NCBI GenBank assembly: GCA_009841045.1
Contig: VXMO01000044.1
Span: forward strand, 1 to 41,846
Origin: Dehalococcoidia bacterium
Lineage (GTDB): Bacteria; Chloroflexota; Dehalococcoidia; UBA6926
Direction: 5' to 3'
Length of the DNA stretch: 41,846 nucleotides
In this document: positions 1 through 8,123 of the stretch, piece by piece
Layout of the letters: each line of letters starts with the position of its first letter
Position numbering within the stretch: position 1 is the first letter of the stretch
The notes under the pieces: generated by a model
Seen by the model: only the letters and a program-made list of their open reading frames with translations
Databases searched by the model: none
Told to the model about the DNA's origin: nothing
Translations under genes and position numbers: made by a program

Positions 1-345
1 GAGCCGGGGTTGTATACGCTGCCGACTGGAACGCGGCTCATCGACGCAATCAAGGCCGCCGGTGGCACGCTTTCGACGGCGGATATGCACGCACTTAACC
101 TGGCAGAACCGATTCAAGACGGCGCGCGGTACGCGATTCCCGTTCTGCGGGCCACCGTGAATGTGAACATCGCCGGCACCAGCGAACTCGAATCCGTGCC
201 AGGCATCAGCCGAACCGTAGCGCAGGCGATTGTGAATTACCGGGAGGCATCCGGCGCATTCACAGACGTGGATCAACTGCTTGATGTTCCGGGCATCGGG
301 CCGTCGACGCTGGCAGCGATTCGTCCGTTCGTCTCAGTGGACTAG
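1..345 (+). CDS. comEA: ComEA-like helix-hairpin-helix DNA-binding protein (5' end cut by window)
   Basis: The reading frame is open from base 1, so the gene starts upstream and the TTG at 10 is not its start. The visible part begins inside an SLBB-like segment (LYTLPTGTRLIDAIKAAGG, then a conserved NLAEPIQDG stretch) and ends with a tandem helix-hairpin-helix region (NIAGTSELESVPGISRTVAQ, then LLDVPGIGPSTLAAI). This SLBB plus HhH order is the usual architecture of bacterial ComEA, the membrane-anchored receptor that binds incoming double-stranded DNA during transformation. The membrane anchor would lie upstream of the window. comEC follows 6 bases after the stop codon, as in classical competence operons. 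The same family is often annotated simply as a helix-hairpin-helix protein, and it need not mean the organism is naturally transformable. Confidence 0.85.
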   Translation, partial: EPGLYTLPTGTRLIDAIKAAGGTLSTADMHALNLAEPIQDGARYAIPVLRATVNVNIAGTSELESVPGISRTVAQAIVNYREASGAFTDVDQLLDVPGIGPSTLAAIRPFVSVD

Positions 346-351
346 TTTGCG

Positions 352-2826
352 ATGCGTCTCTTTGTTCCTGCAGTTGGAATTTTCTGTGGTCTGGCGATGT
401 CGCTTCTCATTCAAGTGCCACTCATGATTATGTTCGCGCTCATAGCGGTGAACGCAGCGGCGGCATTTCTATCACGTCGCGGAGGTTTGCTCCTAGCGTG
501 TCTATTGGCTCTGGGGGGCCTGGCGGGAATGGCCCGGGGGGCTTTGCCGGATGTGAATACCTCTGCAATTCCGGCGGGCCAGCTCGCGAGCAGAGAGGCT
601 GTTCTTGAGGGTGTCGTGCGAGATGCGCCGTCGCCTCGTGGTCAATTGACACGTGTTCGCGTGACGCTTGAGAACGCGCAGTTGCCTGATCAAGCCGAGT
701 TCGAAGGGGTTGGTGTGGAGGGGGATGCAATCGCGTGGGTCTATCCTCCGCAGTATGAACTTGGTTCCGGCGATCGTGTGACATTGACCGGGATCCCACA
801 GCATCTCGTACCGGACGGTGATGACGGGGACATTGCAGCGGGGCAGCAAGGAGCGGGGGCGTCCTGGCCGGACGATCTTGTCATCCTGATGCGGCCTAAT
901 CTTCGACTGGTCGAACGCGCTCCGCCGCCGATGCGTTTATTGAATTCATTGCGGAGTCGCCTCAGCACGTCATTGGAACAGAATCTGCCATCCCCTCAAG
1001 CGGAACTGGCGAGGGCGCTGCTGCTTGGGCAACGGGATGATTTACCCGGGGAGCTAAACGATGAGTGGCGCCGCGCGGGGACGGCGCACCTGTTGGCGAT
1101 TTCCGGGCTGCATGTGAGCGTCGTGTTGGGCGTGGCGCTCGTAACAGGCGTGATGGTCTTTGGGCGGCGGCGCGGGTTGTTTGTGCTTTTGCCGCTTGCA
1201 CTCATCTGGACATATGCGATTCTCTCCGGGCTGAATCCGCCTGTCGTTCGGGCGGCAATCATGGGGAGCGTTTACCTGGGAGCGATTGCCTTCGGACGAC
1301 AACCGAGCGGGGGGTTGGCACTGGTCCTCGCGGCGACGGTCATCGCTCTCTGGGACCCGCGGGTGATGACGACTGCATCGTTCCAGATGACCGTGGCGGC
1401 GATGGCAGGAATCGTTTTTCTCACGGATCCGCTGCGGCGACTCATGGGCATTTCGTCCGGCGGAAACATGGCTAACTCAGGCACAGGCCTAACGGGTAGT
1501 TTGCGGCAGGTCGGAGCAACAGGAATTGCGGCGTCGCTGGGCGCGGTGATCGGAATCAAGCCGCTGCTGCTTCACTATTTTGGGGCGGCTTCCTTGTTCA
1601 CGATACCGGCGAGCCTGGTGGGGACAACGGCCTTGCCTGCCGTGCTGGTCACATCCACGATGACGGCCGTAGCGGGGATGTTTGTGGACGGCGCGTTCGC
1701 GTCCATGGCGGCGTGGGTGGCATGGCCGTTCCTGACGTTCCTGATTGGATTGTCGTCGGTGTTTTCGTCACCGACTTTTTCTGCAATCACGGTAGCGCCG
1801 TTGGGCGTGGAGGCGGTGGTTGTGATCTATCTCATCATGGCCGGTTTGTTCCTCATCCCAATATTGAGGGAACCCTCCGGGCTGCTGGGGCCGGTGGTAT
1901 CTTTGCCGAGCATCTCCATGTCGAGCGGGCGGCGGATACTGACTTCATGGCCTGTACTGGGCGGGCTGGTCATCATGACGGCGACTGCCGGGATTGGGGC
2001 GGCAGCTCCTTATATCACCAGCGAAGAGCAGCTAACGGTTCACGTGCTCGACGTAGGTCAGGGGGATTCCATCCTTGTTGAGTCGCCGACGGGTCGGCGC
2101 GTTCTCATTGACGGAGGGCCGAACGGGTCGCTGTTGCAGCAGCGGCTTGCAGAGCACCTGCCATGGTGGTCGCGGCGTATCGACGTCGTACTTCTCACGC
2201 ATCCGAGCGCGGACCACTTGATTGGGCTGACGGAAACCCTGCGACGCTATGACGTGGGATTCGTGGTGGATCCACAGCTGGAATCAAGGACGATTTATGG
2301 TCAGCAGTGGACGCAGACGTTGAGAGAGCAGACGGATCTGACTGTGGCGCGGGCCGAGCGAGGGACTGTGTTGGACTTAGGAGGCGGGGCCTGGTTGGAG
2401 ATACTTCATCCACCGTCTGACCGGCCATTCGACACGGCCACTGAACACGATGACAATTCCGTGGTTTCGAAGCTGATCTACGGGGATGTTTCGTTCCTGT
2501 TTGCGGCTGACATTTACAGTCCTAGTGAGGATTTCCTACTGGATTCCGGGGTGGACCTGCAAGCGACAGTTCTCAAGGTTGCACACCAAGGCAGCCGTTA
2601 TTCTTCGAGTGGGGAGTTCCTTGAGGCTGTGTCCCCTCGCATTGCGATCATCAGCGCGGGCGAGGGCAACAGGTTCGGTCATCCGCATCCGGAGACGCTT
2701 GAACGGTTAGAGTCGCTGGCGTCTGCGCCGGTCATTCTTCGGACTGATATGCACGGGACGGTGACGCTAGTGACGGACGGGGAGAGGGTCACCGTTCGAC
2801 AGGCTCAGGGTGAGCGGGTGGGATGA
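352..2826 (+). CDS. comEC: ComEC/Rec2-family DNA internalization channel
   Basis: An 824-residue protein with the full ComEC layout. N-terminal membrane helices and a DUF4131-like periplasmic/OB region are followed by the multi-helix Competence domain; LLAISGLHVSVV near residue 250 is typical. A C-terminal metallo-beta-lactamase-like domain starts near residue 564 with HVLDVGQGDSILVESP, a metal-site-like HPSADHLIGL near 617, and KVAHQGSRYSS. The family forms the inner-membrane pore for single-stranded DNA, and the beta-lactamase-like domain is thought to degrade the other strand. It starts 6 bases after the ComEA-like gene, so the two are probably co-transcribed; I see no strong Shine-Dalgarno site. 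The last residues (RQAQGERVG) are encoded by a dispersed repeat (2792-2817), so the C-terminus has been rewritten by the repeat. Confidence 0.93.
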   Translation: MRLFVPAVGIFCGLAMSLLIQVPLMIMFALIAVNAAAAFLSRRGGLLLACLLALGGLAGMARGALPDVNTSAIPAGQLASREAVLEGVVRDAPSPRGQLTRVRVTLENAQLPDQAEFEGVGVEGDAIAWVYPPQYELGSGDRVTLTGIPQHLVPDGDDGDIAAGQQGAGASWPDDLVILMRPNLRLVERAPPPMRLLNSLRSRLSTSLEQNLPSPQAELARALLLGQRDDLPGELNDEWRRAGTAHLLAISGLHVSVVLGVALVTGVMVFGRRRGLFVLLPLALIWTYAILSGLNPPVVRAAIMGSVYLGAIAFGRQPSGGLALVLAATVIALWDPRVMTTASFQMTVAAMAGIVFLTDPLRRLMGISSGGNMANSGTGLTGSLRQVGATGIAASLGAVIGIKPLLLHYFGAASLFTIPASLVGTTALPAVLVTSTMTAVAGMFVDGAFASMAAWVAWPFLTFLIGLSSVFSSPTFSAITVAPLGVEAVVVIYLIMAGLFLIPILREPSGLLGPVVSLPSISMSSGRRILTSWPVLGGLVIMTATAGIGAAAPYITSEEQLTVHVLDVGQGDSILVESPTGRRVLIDGGPNGSLLQQRLAEHLPWWSRRIDVVLLTHPSADHLIGLTETLRRYDVGFVVDPQLESRTIYGQQWTQTLREQTDLTVARAERGTVLDLGGGAWLEILHPPSDRPFDTATEHDDNSVVSKLIYGDVSFLFAADIYSPSEDFLLDSGVDLQATVLKVAHQGSRYSSSGEFLEAVSPRIAIISAGEGNRFGHPHPETLERLESLASAPVILRTDMHGTVTLVTDGERVTVRQAQGERVG
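2792..2817 (+). repeat. Dispersed repeat family C, forming the comEC 3' end
   Basis: The sequence CCGTTCGACAGGCTCAGGGT followed by GAGCGG matches the repeat at 12745-12775 (read as GACAAGCTCAGGGCGAACGG there). It lies in frame at the end of comEC and encodes the terminal RQAQGE residues. Repeats with this core are common in many unrelated environmental genomes; no transposase is nearby. Confidence 0.7.
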
Positions 2827-2838
2827 AGAGTTTTTTGG

Positions 2839-2862
2839 ATTCTTCGCTGCGCTCAGAATGAC
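2839..2862 (+). repeat. Dispersed repeat family A, copy 1
   Basis: A 24-bp unit, ATTCTTCGCTGCGCTCAGAA followed by TGAC, nearly identical at 13631, 20403 and 25203. The ends ATTCT and AGAAT form a short inverted repeat. It sits 12 bases after the comEC stop codon, in the comEC-glyA gap. Confidence 0.85.
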
Positions 2863-2870
2863 ATACCCGA

Positions 2871-2919
2871 TGGATTCCGGCCCCGTATCGAGGTACGGGG
2901 CATGCTTTCGCCGGAATGA
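2871..2919 (+). repeat. Dispersed repeat family B, long form
   Basis: The unit begins TGGATTCCGG and ends CCGGAATGA, giving outer complementary arms (TTCCGG/CCGGAA). Between them is an inner hairpin CCCCGTATCG...TACGGGG. A close relative with the same nested hairpin lies at 12786-12836, and the short form of the family (CTGGATTCCCGC...GCGGGAATGACG) occurs at several other places in the window. Confidence 0.8.
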
Positions 2920-2950
2920 GGGGAGTGGGGTGGAATTGACGGGGGGAGTT

Positions 2951-2979
2951 GGGGACAGCAGTGTGGCCGTTGCTATACT
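2951..2979 (+). promoter_or_regulatory. Probable promoter of glyA
   Basis: GGGACA at 2951-2956 (a weak -35) is separated by 17 bases from TATACT at 2974-2979 (a good -10). Transcription would start near 2986, leaving a leader of about 20 bases that contains AAGGAG at 2998-3003, a good ribosome binding site for the ATG at 3008. The promoter lies beyond the repeats, so glyA looks independently transcribed. Confidence 0.5.
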
Positions 2980-3007
2980 GAGACGAGGGGTAGATTAAGG
3001 AGCTTTC

Positions 3008-4252
3008 ATGTCACTGTTGTCGCAGTCTGATCCCGAGGTATTTGCCGCCATTGAGGGCGAGGAGGCGCGTCAGAGGGACTCGATTATCCTCATCGCTTCC
3101 GAGAACTACACGAGCCGCGCGGTGATGGAGGCGCAGGGATCCGCGTTGACGGAGAAATACGCGGAGGGGTATCCGGGGCGACGGTATTACGCGGGGTGCG
3201 AATTCGCGGACGTTGTTGAGGACTTGGCCCGGGATCGCCTGAAGGAACTCTTCGGGATGGAGCACGCGAACGTGCAGCCGCACAGCGGCGTGCAGGCGAA
3301 CATGGCGGCGTATTTTGCATTCGTGAAGCCGGGAGACACCATTCTCGGCATGAGGCTTGACCAGGGTGGACACCTGTCCCACGGGAGCCCGGTCAGTTTC
3401 TCCGGACAGTACTACAAGTTCGTCTCGTACGGGGTGGACCGCGAGACGGAGATGATTGATTACGGCGAGGTGGAGTCGCTGGCGCGAGAGCATCGCCCAA
3501 AGATCATCGTGGCGGGCGCGAGTTCCTATCCGAGGTCAATTGATTTTGAGAATCTACGGCGCGTGGCAGACTCGGTTGACGCGCTGCTGATGGTAGACAT
3601 GGCCCACTACGCGGGCCTGATTGCGGGGGGCGTCTACCCCGATCCCGCTCCCTACGCAGACATCATGACATCGACGACTCAGAAGACCCTGCGTGGGCCG
3701 CGCGGCGCGTTCATCCTGTGCAAGCAGGAGTACGCATCGGCAATCGATCGATCCGTCTTTCCGGGGGCGCAGGGCGGCCCGATGATGCACACCATCGCGG
3801 CAAAGGCCGTGTGCTTTGGCGAGGCGCTTCGGCCATCATTCCGCGCGTACCAGGACCAGGTGCTGAGGAATGCGCGCGCGATGGCGGCGGAGATGGCGGA
3901 GGATGGGCTTCGCATCGTTTCCGGTGGCACGGACTGCCATCTCTTCCTCGTGGATGTGACGACGCTGGACACGACGGGCAAGGCGGCGGCTGACCTGCTG
4001 GAATCGGTAGGCATCATTACGAATCCGAACGCGATTCCGTTCGACGAGCTTCCGCCTCGTGTGGGGAGCGGCATCAGGATTGGGACGCCGGCAATCACAA
4101 GCCGAAACTTCGATGAGGATGACGCTCGTTCCGTGGCACGGCTGATTACACGGGTGCTCAGGAATCCGGAGGATGAGGCCGTTCTTGAGGGTGCTCGAGT
4201 AGAAGTACAGGCGTTGACCGGGGCGCATCCGATACCCGAGTTGTTTGACTAA
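3008..4252 (+). CDS. glyA: Serine hydroxymethyltransferase
   Basis: A 414-residue fold-type I PLP enzyme, the usual bacterial length. It interconverts serine and glycine using tetrahydrofolate and supplies one-carbon units in the cytoplasm. Conserved segments include [17 protein letters not shown] near residue 30, [15 protein letters not shown] near 50, [13 protein letters not shown] near 95, and the PLP lysine K226 in [15 protein letters not shown]. In most family members the residue before this lysine is histidine; here it is glutamine (Q225). The start at 3008 is supported by an AAGGAG site 5 bases upstream. It lies between comEC and the ribosomal-protein operon with its own promoter. Confidence 0.97.
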   Translation: MSLLSQSDPEVFAAIEGEEARQRDSIILIASENYTSRAVMEAQGSALTEKYAEGYPGRRYYAGCEFADVVEDLARDRLKELFGMEHANVQPHSGVQANMAAYFAFVKPGDTILGMRLDQGGHLSHGSPVSFSGQYYKFVSYGVDRETEMIDYGEVESLAREHRPKIIVAGASSYPRSIDFENLRRVADSVDALLMVDMAHYAGLIAGGVYPDPAPYADIMTSTTQKTLRGPRGAFILCKQEYASAIDRSVFPGAQGGPMMHTIAAKAVCFGEALRPSFRAYQDQVLRNARAMAAEMAEDGLRIVSGGTDCHLFLVDVTTLDTTGKAAADLLESVGIITNPNAIPFDELPPRVGSGIRIGTPAITSRNFDEDDARSVARLITRVLRNPEDEAVLEGARVEVQALTGAHPIPELFD

Positions 4253-4282
4253 CTGACAGCGAATTCCACGACAGGCAAGAGA

Positions 4283-4310
4283 TTGGATGGGACGGGGTCT
4301 CTTGTATACT
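4283..4310 (+). promoter_or_regulatory. Probable promoter of the rpsF-ssb-rpsR operon
   Basis: TTGGAT at 4283-4288 and TATACT at 4305-4310 are separated by 16 bases. The predicted start near 4317 gives a leader of about 25 bases with a GGGAGGG ribosome binding site at 4331-4337 before the GTG at 4341. The -10 is strong and the -35 is weak. Confidence 0.45.
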
Positions 4311-4340
4311 TCATTAGCGAAAAACGGCAAGGGAGGGTGA

Positions 4341-4622
4341 GTGACTCGATACGAATTGATGGTGATCCTGGACCCTGAAATCCAGGACGAGGAATTGAAC
4401 GGGGCGGTGGACCGAATCAAGCAGGTCATTGCCGATCGGGGCGGGTCAGACGAGGCGACCGAAGTACAGGGGCGTCGTCGGCTTGCATATCCAATCAAGG
4501 CAAAGACCGACGGAACAATGGTCGTTTCCCGTTTCGAGATGTCGGGTGACGCCGTTGCCGCACTCACTACCACGCTGCGCGCCAATGAGAATCACCTGCG
4601 AACGTTTGTGACGCGCGTGTAG
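4341..4622 (+). CDS. rpsF: 30S ribosomal protein S6
   Basis: A 93-residue protein with the S6 signature: YELMVILDPEIQDEEL at the start, then GRRRLAYPIKAKTDG and VVSRFEMSGDA. S6 binds 16S rRNA in the platform of the small subunit together with S18, which is encoded two genes downstream. The start codon is GTG at 4341, chosen because a GGGAGGG Shine-Dalgarno lies 3-9 bases upstream and the next residues (TRYELMVI) match the family start. It heads the conserved rpsF-ssb-rpsR operon, the common bacterial order. Confidence 0.96.
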   Translation: MTRYELMVILDPEIQDEELNGAVDRIKQVIADRGGSDEATEVQGRRRLAYPIKAKTDGTMVVSRFEMSGDAVAALTTTLRANENHLRTFVTRV

Positions 4623-4651
4623 ACGCGCATGTTGGGGGATGGTGGTTCTTT

Positions 4652-5065
4652 ATGACTCTGAACAGGATGACAGCCATCGGCAACCTCGGGAGCGATCCGG
4701 AGATGAGGTACACGCCGAATGGGAACCCGGTGACAACGTTTAGCGTAGCTGTCAACAGGACGTACAACACGCAGGACGGTGAGCGGCACGAGGAGACGGA
4801 GTGGTTCCGCGTTGTGGCGTGGAATCAGCTTGCAGAACGCTGCAACCAGTACCTGAGCAAGGGACAAAAGGTCTACGTGGACGGCCGTCTGCGGACGGAT
4901 CGGTGGGAAGGACGCGACGGGACACCGCGGACAACTATCGAGATTGTGGCGCAGAACGTTGTCTTTATGAGCAGACCGGGAGAGGGGGGCGGGACGCCGC
5001 GTGAAGAGGACTATCCCGGCGAGGCTTTCGGTGGCGGCGGGGCGGAGGATGACCTGCCGTTCTAG
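4652..5065 (+). CDS. ssb: Single-stranded DNA-binding protein
   Basis: A 137-residue SSB. The N-terminal OB fold spans about residues 1-108 (MTLNRMTAIGNLGSDPEMRY, then ETEWFRVVAWNQLAERC and a KVYVDGRLRTD strand). A short Gly/Glu-rich linker follows, and the acidic tip is DDLPF, the peptide that recruits replication and repair proteins. It protects single-stranded DNA during replication, recombination and repair. It lies between rpsF and rpsR, 29 bases after rpsF. The Shine-Dalgarno (GGTGG at 4639-4643) is only fair. Confidence 0.97.
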   Translation: MTLNRMTAIGNLGSDPEMRYTPNGNPVTTFSVAVNRTYNTQDGERHEETEWFRVVAWNQLAERCNQYLSKGQKVYVDGRLRTDRWEGRDGTPRTTIEIVAQNVVFMSRPGEGGGTPREEDYPGEAFGGGGAEDDLPF

Positions 5066-5139
5066 GAGCGGCGCCTCTGCACTCCCCTACCCTCCCAAAG
5101 CCGTGTAGACTTAATCGCAACCAGTCCTGGAGGAAATGC

Positions 5140-5523
5140 ATGACGACAGATACTCCCACGCCGCCCGAGTCACCATCGGGGCCCGTCGGAGGGCCACCGT
5201 CGAGACCGGCCTCGGACAGGCCGCGGGGCGGACGCGCATTCGGCGACAGGCCATCAGGCGGACGTCGCGAGGGAGGTCGGCGTTTCTACCCACGTCGGCG
5301 TGTATGCCTATTCTGCGCCGACAAGGACGCGGTGATGGACTTCAAGCAGCCGGAAACGCTGCGGCGGTTCATTTCCGAGCGGGCGCGCATTGAGCCTCGA
5401 CGCAAGACGAGCACATGCTCCCGCTGTCAGCGGGCGTTGGCACGGGAGATCAAGCGCGCGCGGCAAGCGGGGTTAATCCCGTTCACGACGGATACTCTCC
5501 ACGATCTGCAGCCGGCGCGCTGA
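5140..5523 (+). CDS. rpsR: 30S ribosomal protein S18 with Pro/Gly/Arg-rich N-terminal extension
   Basis: 127 residues, against about 75-90 for typical S18. The conserved core is roughly residues 50-122 (RRRVCLFCADKDAVMDFKQP, then RRFISERARIEPRRKTSTCS). It keeps four cysteines as two CxxC pairs (CLFC and CSRC), the zinc-binding form of S18. The first 50 residues are low complexity (repeats such as RPRGGRAFGDRPSGGRREGG). The ATG at 5140 is preceded by GGAGG at 5129-5133; an out-of-frame ATG at 5136 is ignored. S18 pairs with S6 on the ribosome platform, so the gene order rpsF-ssb-rpsR is functionally coherent. The extension is probably disordered. Confidence 0.95.
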   Translation: MTTDTPTPPESPSGPVGGPPSRPASDRPRGGRAFGDRPSGGRREGGRRFYPRRRVCLFCADKDAVMDFKQPETLRRFISERARIEPRRKTSTCSRCQRALAREIKRARQAGLIPFTTDTLHDLQPAR

Positions 5524-5584
5524 ACGCCGTACCACAGTGAGATTGTCCCCGCGGGGGTAGCGGGAACCTTAAAGGGTTCTGACA

Positions 5585-6685
5585 ATGACCCAACAGGATC
5601 AGAACAATAGCGAGGAAATCGCGTCCTCGGGTGTCATTGGAGGACACCGACGCGAGACTGAGCGCCGCCGTCGGCACCGCTTTACACGGATACTGTCCCT
5701 GGCCGGCATCCTGCTGCTGATCACGGCGCTCGTGATTCCGGCAACGGGGTACTACGTTGTTTTCGTTCAGCCTCACCGCGAGACTGCGCTTGTCATCAAC
5801 GACACGCGTTATACGTGGGGGGACTATCTGACGCGGCTGAAGATGATCATTGCGGAGGCGCAGGCAATCGGCACATGGTCGCCGGAGTCTCTAAACAACC
5901 TGATATTTGACATGGTGAACGACCTGGAGCGCCGTGAAATCGTCAAGCAATACGCGCCGCTTGAGAATGTGGCGGTAAGCGACCTGGAGATTGACAATGA
6001 GATGAAGGCACGGATTGTTGGCGTTTCCAACGTGGATAATCCGGACATACCGGAATCCGAGTACCGGGAACGCTTGCGGCTGCGCCTTGAAATCCTGCAG
6101 GTTTCCGAGGAGTTCTTCCGGGAAATTGCCCGCGAACAGGCTCTTATGAACAAGCTCGAGGCAGTATTGCAGGAGAGCATTCCGGCCAAGCTGGAACAAC
6201 GGCATTTATACGAGATTCGCTTCAACAGTTCCGACACTGACCTGATTGACGCGCGGGCTGCGCTTGACCGGTACGATGCCGGTGAGTCGTTCCAGGACCT
6301 TGCACGGGAGTTGTCGGATGACAACGCCACTGCCGAGCAGGGCGGCGACCTCGGTTGGGTGCCACGCGGAATCAAAGAAGAATACGACGACATCATGGTT
6401 CTACTGGCCGACGGAGAGGTTTCCGGGCCCGTCATCACGTCGACGGGTGTTTCCATTTTCCTTGCGGAAGGGGACCTGGAGTTGCGCGACGTTCGCGAAG
6501 ATCACATCAAGCCGTTGCAGGACAAGGCTCTGCGGGCCTGGATTGCGGCTCGCCGCGCGGAGCTTGTGGCGGTGGACGCCCTTAGCCGTCCGGCAGGCGG
6601 CCTGAGCTCAGATAGATATAGCTGGGTGCTAGAGCAGTTAAGGCAGGACCGCGAGCTTTTCCCAACAAGGAGCGCGAGTGAGTAA
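5585..6685 (+). CDS. Membrane-anchored PpiC-type peptidyl-prolyl isomerase (SurA/PrsA-like foldase)
   Basis: A 366-residue protein. A basic cytoplasmic start (residues 1-37, with a RRETERRRRHRF patch) is followed by one membrane helix at about 38-60 (ILSLAGILLLITALVIPATG) and an extracytoplasmic region. Residues about 65-190 resemble the SurA N-terminal helical chaperone domain. Residues about 205-300 are a parvulin/PpiC rotamase domain, recognised by LYEIRFNSSD, ELSDDNATAEQGGDLGWVPR and the closing VISSTGVSIF-like strand. Such proteins help exported proteins fold by isomerising prolyl bonds. The gene follows rpsR by 61 bases and its end overlaps hom by 8 bases, so it is probably part of the same transcript. 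Substrates are unknown. Confidence 0.85.
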   Translation: MTQQDQNNSEEIASSGVIGGHRRETERRRRHRFTRILSLAGILLLITALVIPATGYYVVFVQPHRETALVINDTRYTWGDYLTRLKMIIAEAQAIGTWSPESLNNLIFDMVNDLERREIVKQYAPLENVAVSDLEIDNEMKARIVGVSNVDNPDIPESEYRERLRLRLEILQVSEEFFREIAREQALMNKLEAVLQESIPAKLEQRHLYEIRFNSSDTDLIDARAALDRYDAGESFQDLARELSDDNATAEQGGDLGWVPRGIKEEYDDIMVLLADGEVSGPVITSTGVSIFLAEGDLELRDVREDHIKPLQDKALRAWIAARRAELVAVDALSRPAGGLSSDRYSWVLEQLRQDRELFPTRSASE

Positions 6686-8000
6686 GGGGTCGGCGGGCCC
6701 CATTGAACGGGGATACATCGGCGTCGGGCTGCTCGGCATGGGCGTCGTGGGGACAGGCGTTGCAGAAGCCCTTTCGACACAGGGCTCACTTCTGGAGGAG
6801 TCGATTGGACTCCCACTTAAAGTACAGGGCATCCTTGTGCGGGATGCGGGACGCAGTCGTTCTTCCCTGGTGGACGCTTCTCTGATTACGACTGAGGCGA
6901 AAGACGTCCTGGAGCACCCGGATGTCGATATTGTCATTGAGTTGATGGGCGGTGAGGATGCCGCCCTGCCGGCGATCAGAGGGGCGTTGGCTGACGGCCG
7001 CTCCGTTGTGACAGGAAACAAGGAGGTCATGGCCAAGCATGGCGCGGGTCTGCTGGCGATGGCACGCGCGAAGGGAGCCAGCCTCAAGTTCGAGGCAGCC
7101 GTTGGCGGCGCAATTCCGGTCATCTCCGCGTTGGAACGAGGGCTGACGGGGGCGCGCGTTCAGACGCTGCGGGCAATCATCAACGGGACAACGAATTACA
7201 TCCTGACGCGGATGGCCGTCGAGGGTATGGCCTTTGAAGATGCCCTCTCGGATGCGCAGGAACGGGGGTACGCAGAAGCCGATCCCAGCAACGACGTCAA
7301 TGGCACAGATGCGGTGTACAAGTTAGCGGTGCTCGCGATGCTTGCCTACGGATCGCCCGTATCGCCGGAATTAATCTACTGCGAGGGGATCGGCAACCTG
7401 GCTCCGCGGGACTTTCGATACGCGCATGATCTTGGGTATGCAATCAAGCTGCTTGCCATCGCAAAGGACATTGATGACGGTGAGCTTGACGTGCGGGTGC
7501 ATCCGGCATTCATCGCGTCCGACGCGCAGCTGGCAAAGGTTGACGGGGTTTACAACGCTGTTCAGTTCGATAGTGATTTGGCAGGGGAGCTGCTCCTGTA
7601 CGGACGTGGGGCGGGATCCGGACCGACGACGAGCGCCGTTCTCAGCGATCTCATCGAGGTGGCGCGGGGACTGACGGGGCGCGGGGGGCCACGGCCACGA
7701 CACACTCTGAGCGCGGCCGGCCGGGTGCGTCCAATTGACGAACTGGACTTTCGCTACTATCTGAGAATGACCGTGGCGGATCAGCCCGGTGTTCTGGCAG
7801 CGATTGCGCGGGTTCTGGGGGACGCATCAATCAGCATTGCTTCCGTGATTCAGCAGGAGGTCGATGAGACGGCCGGTTCCGCAGAGATTGTAATCACGAC
7901 GCACCGCTCACGAGAATCCGCATTGCGTGGCGCCACGGGCAAGCTGACATCGCTCGACGTGGTGCGCGAAATCGGCAGCATCATCCGCGTCGAAGAATGA
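6678..8000 (+). CDS. hom: Homoserine dehydrogenase
   Basis: A 440-residue single-function enzyme, the standard Hom length with a C-terminal ACT domain. It reduces aspartate semialdehyde to homoserine with NAD(P)H, the branch step to threonine and methionine. The dinucleotide-binding site is GLLGMGVVGTGVAEAL near residue 17. The catalytic region has NGTTNYILTRM and ADPSNDVNGTDAVYKLAVLA (about 200-220) with the conserved Asp and Lys. The ACT domain starts near 360 (YYLRMTVADQPGVLAAIARV) and usually mediates threonine feedback inhibition. The GTG start at 6678 overlaps the foldase gene by 8 bases and has AAGGAG at 6668-6673. thrC follows. Confidence 0.96.
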   Translation: MSKGSAGPIERGYIGVGLLGMGVVGTGVAEALSTQGSLLEESIGLPLKVQGILVRDAGRSRSSLVDASLITTEAKDVLEHPDVDIVIELMGGEDAALPAIRGALADGRSVVTGNKEVMAKHGAGLLAMARAKGASLKFEAAVGGAIPVISALERGLTGARVQTLRAIINGTTNYILTRMAVEGMAFEDALSDAQERGYAEADPSNDVNGTDAVYKLAVLAMLAYGSPVSPELIYCEGIGNLAPRDFRYAHDLGYAIKLLAIAKDIDDGELDVRVHPAFIASDAQLAKVDGVYNAVQFDSDLAGELLLYGRGAGSGPTTSAVLSDLIEVARGLTGRGGPRPRHTLSAAGRVRPIDELDFRYYLRMTVADQPGVLAAIARVLGDASISIASVIQQEVDETAGSAEIVITTHRSRESALRGATGKLTSLDVVREIGSIIRVEE

Positions 8001-8043
8001 CCGAGCCAAAGCGGGTGTCTGTGGCCGAAATTACGGGTACATT

Positions 8044-8061
8044 GTCAGTAGGGGGACTGAC
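8044..8061 (+). other. Small inverted repeat in the hom-thrC gap
   Basis: GTCAGT and ACTGAC form 6-bp perfect arms around an AGGGGG loop. It is 44 bases after the hom stop and about 60 bases before thrC. There is no U-tract, so it is not a convincing terminator; it could be an mRNA-processing or regulatory hairpin. The rest of the 120-base gap shows nothing clear. Confidence 0.3.
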
Positions 8062-8123
8062 ATGGACGATGGCATGAGCCGGCACGCTTCACGCTTGTCC
8101 GCGCGAGAGACGCGGGGGGCGTG

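Noticed and set aside
8012-8074. Small frame in the hom-thrC gap (about 20 codons, several Thr) as a threonine leader peptide
   Set aside because: Threonine codons are not clustered, no ribosome binding site is clear, and no terminator/antiterminator pair with a U-run follows.
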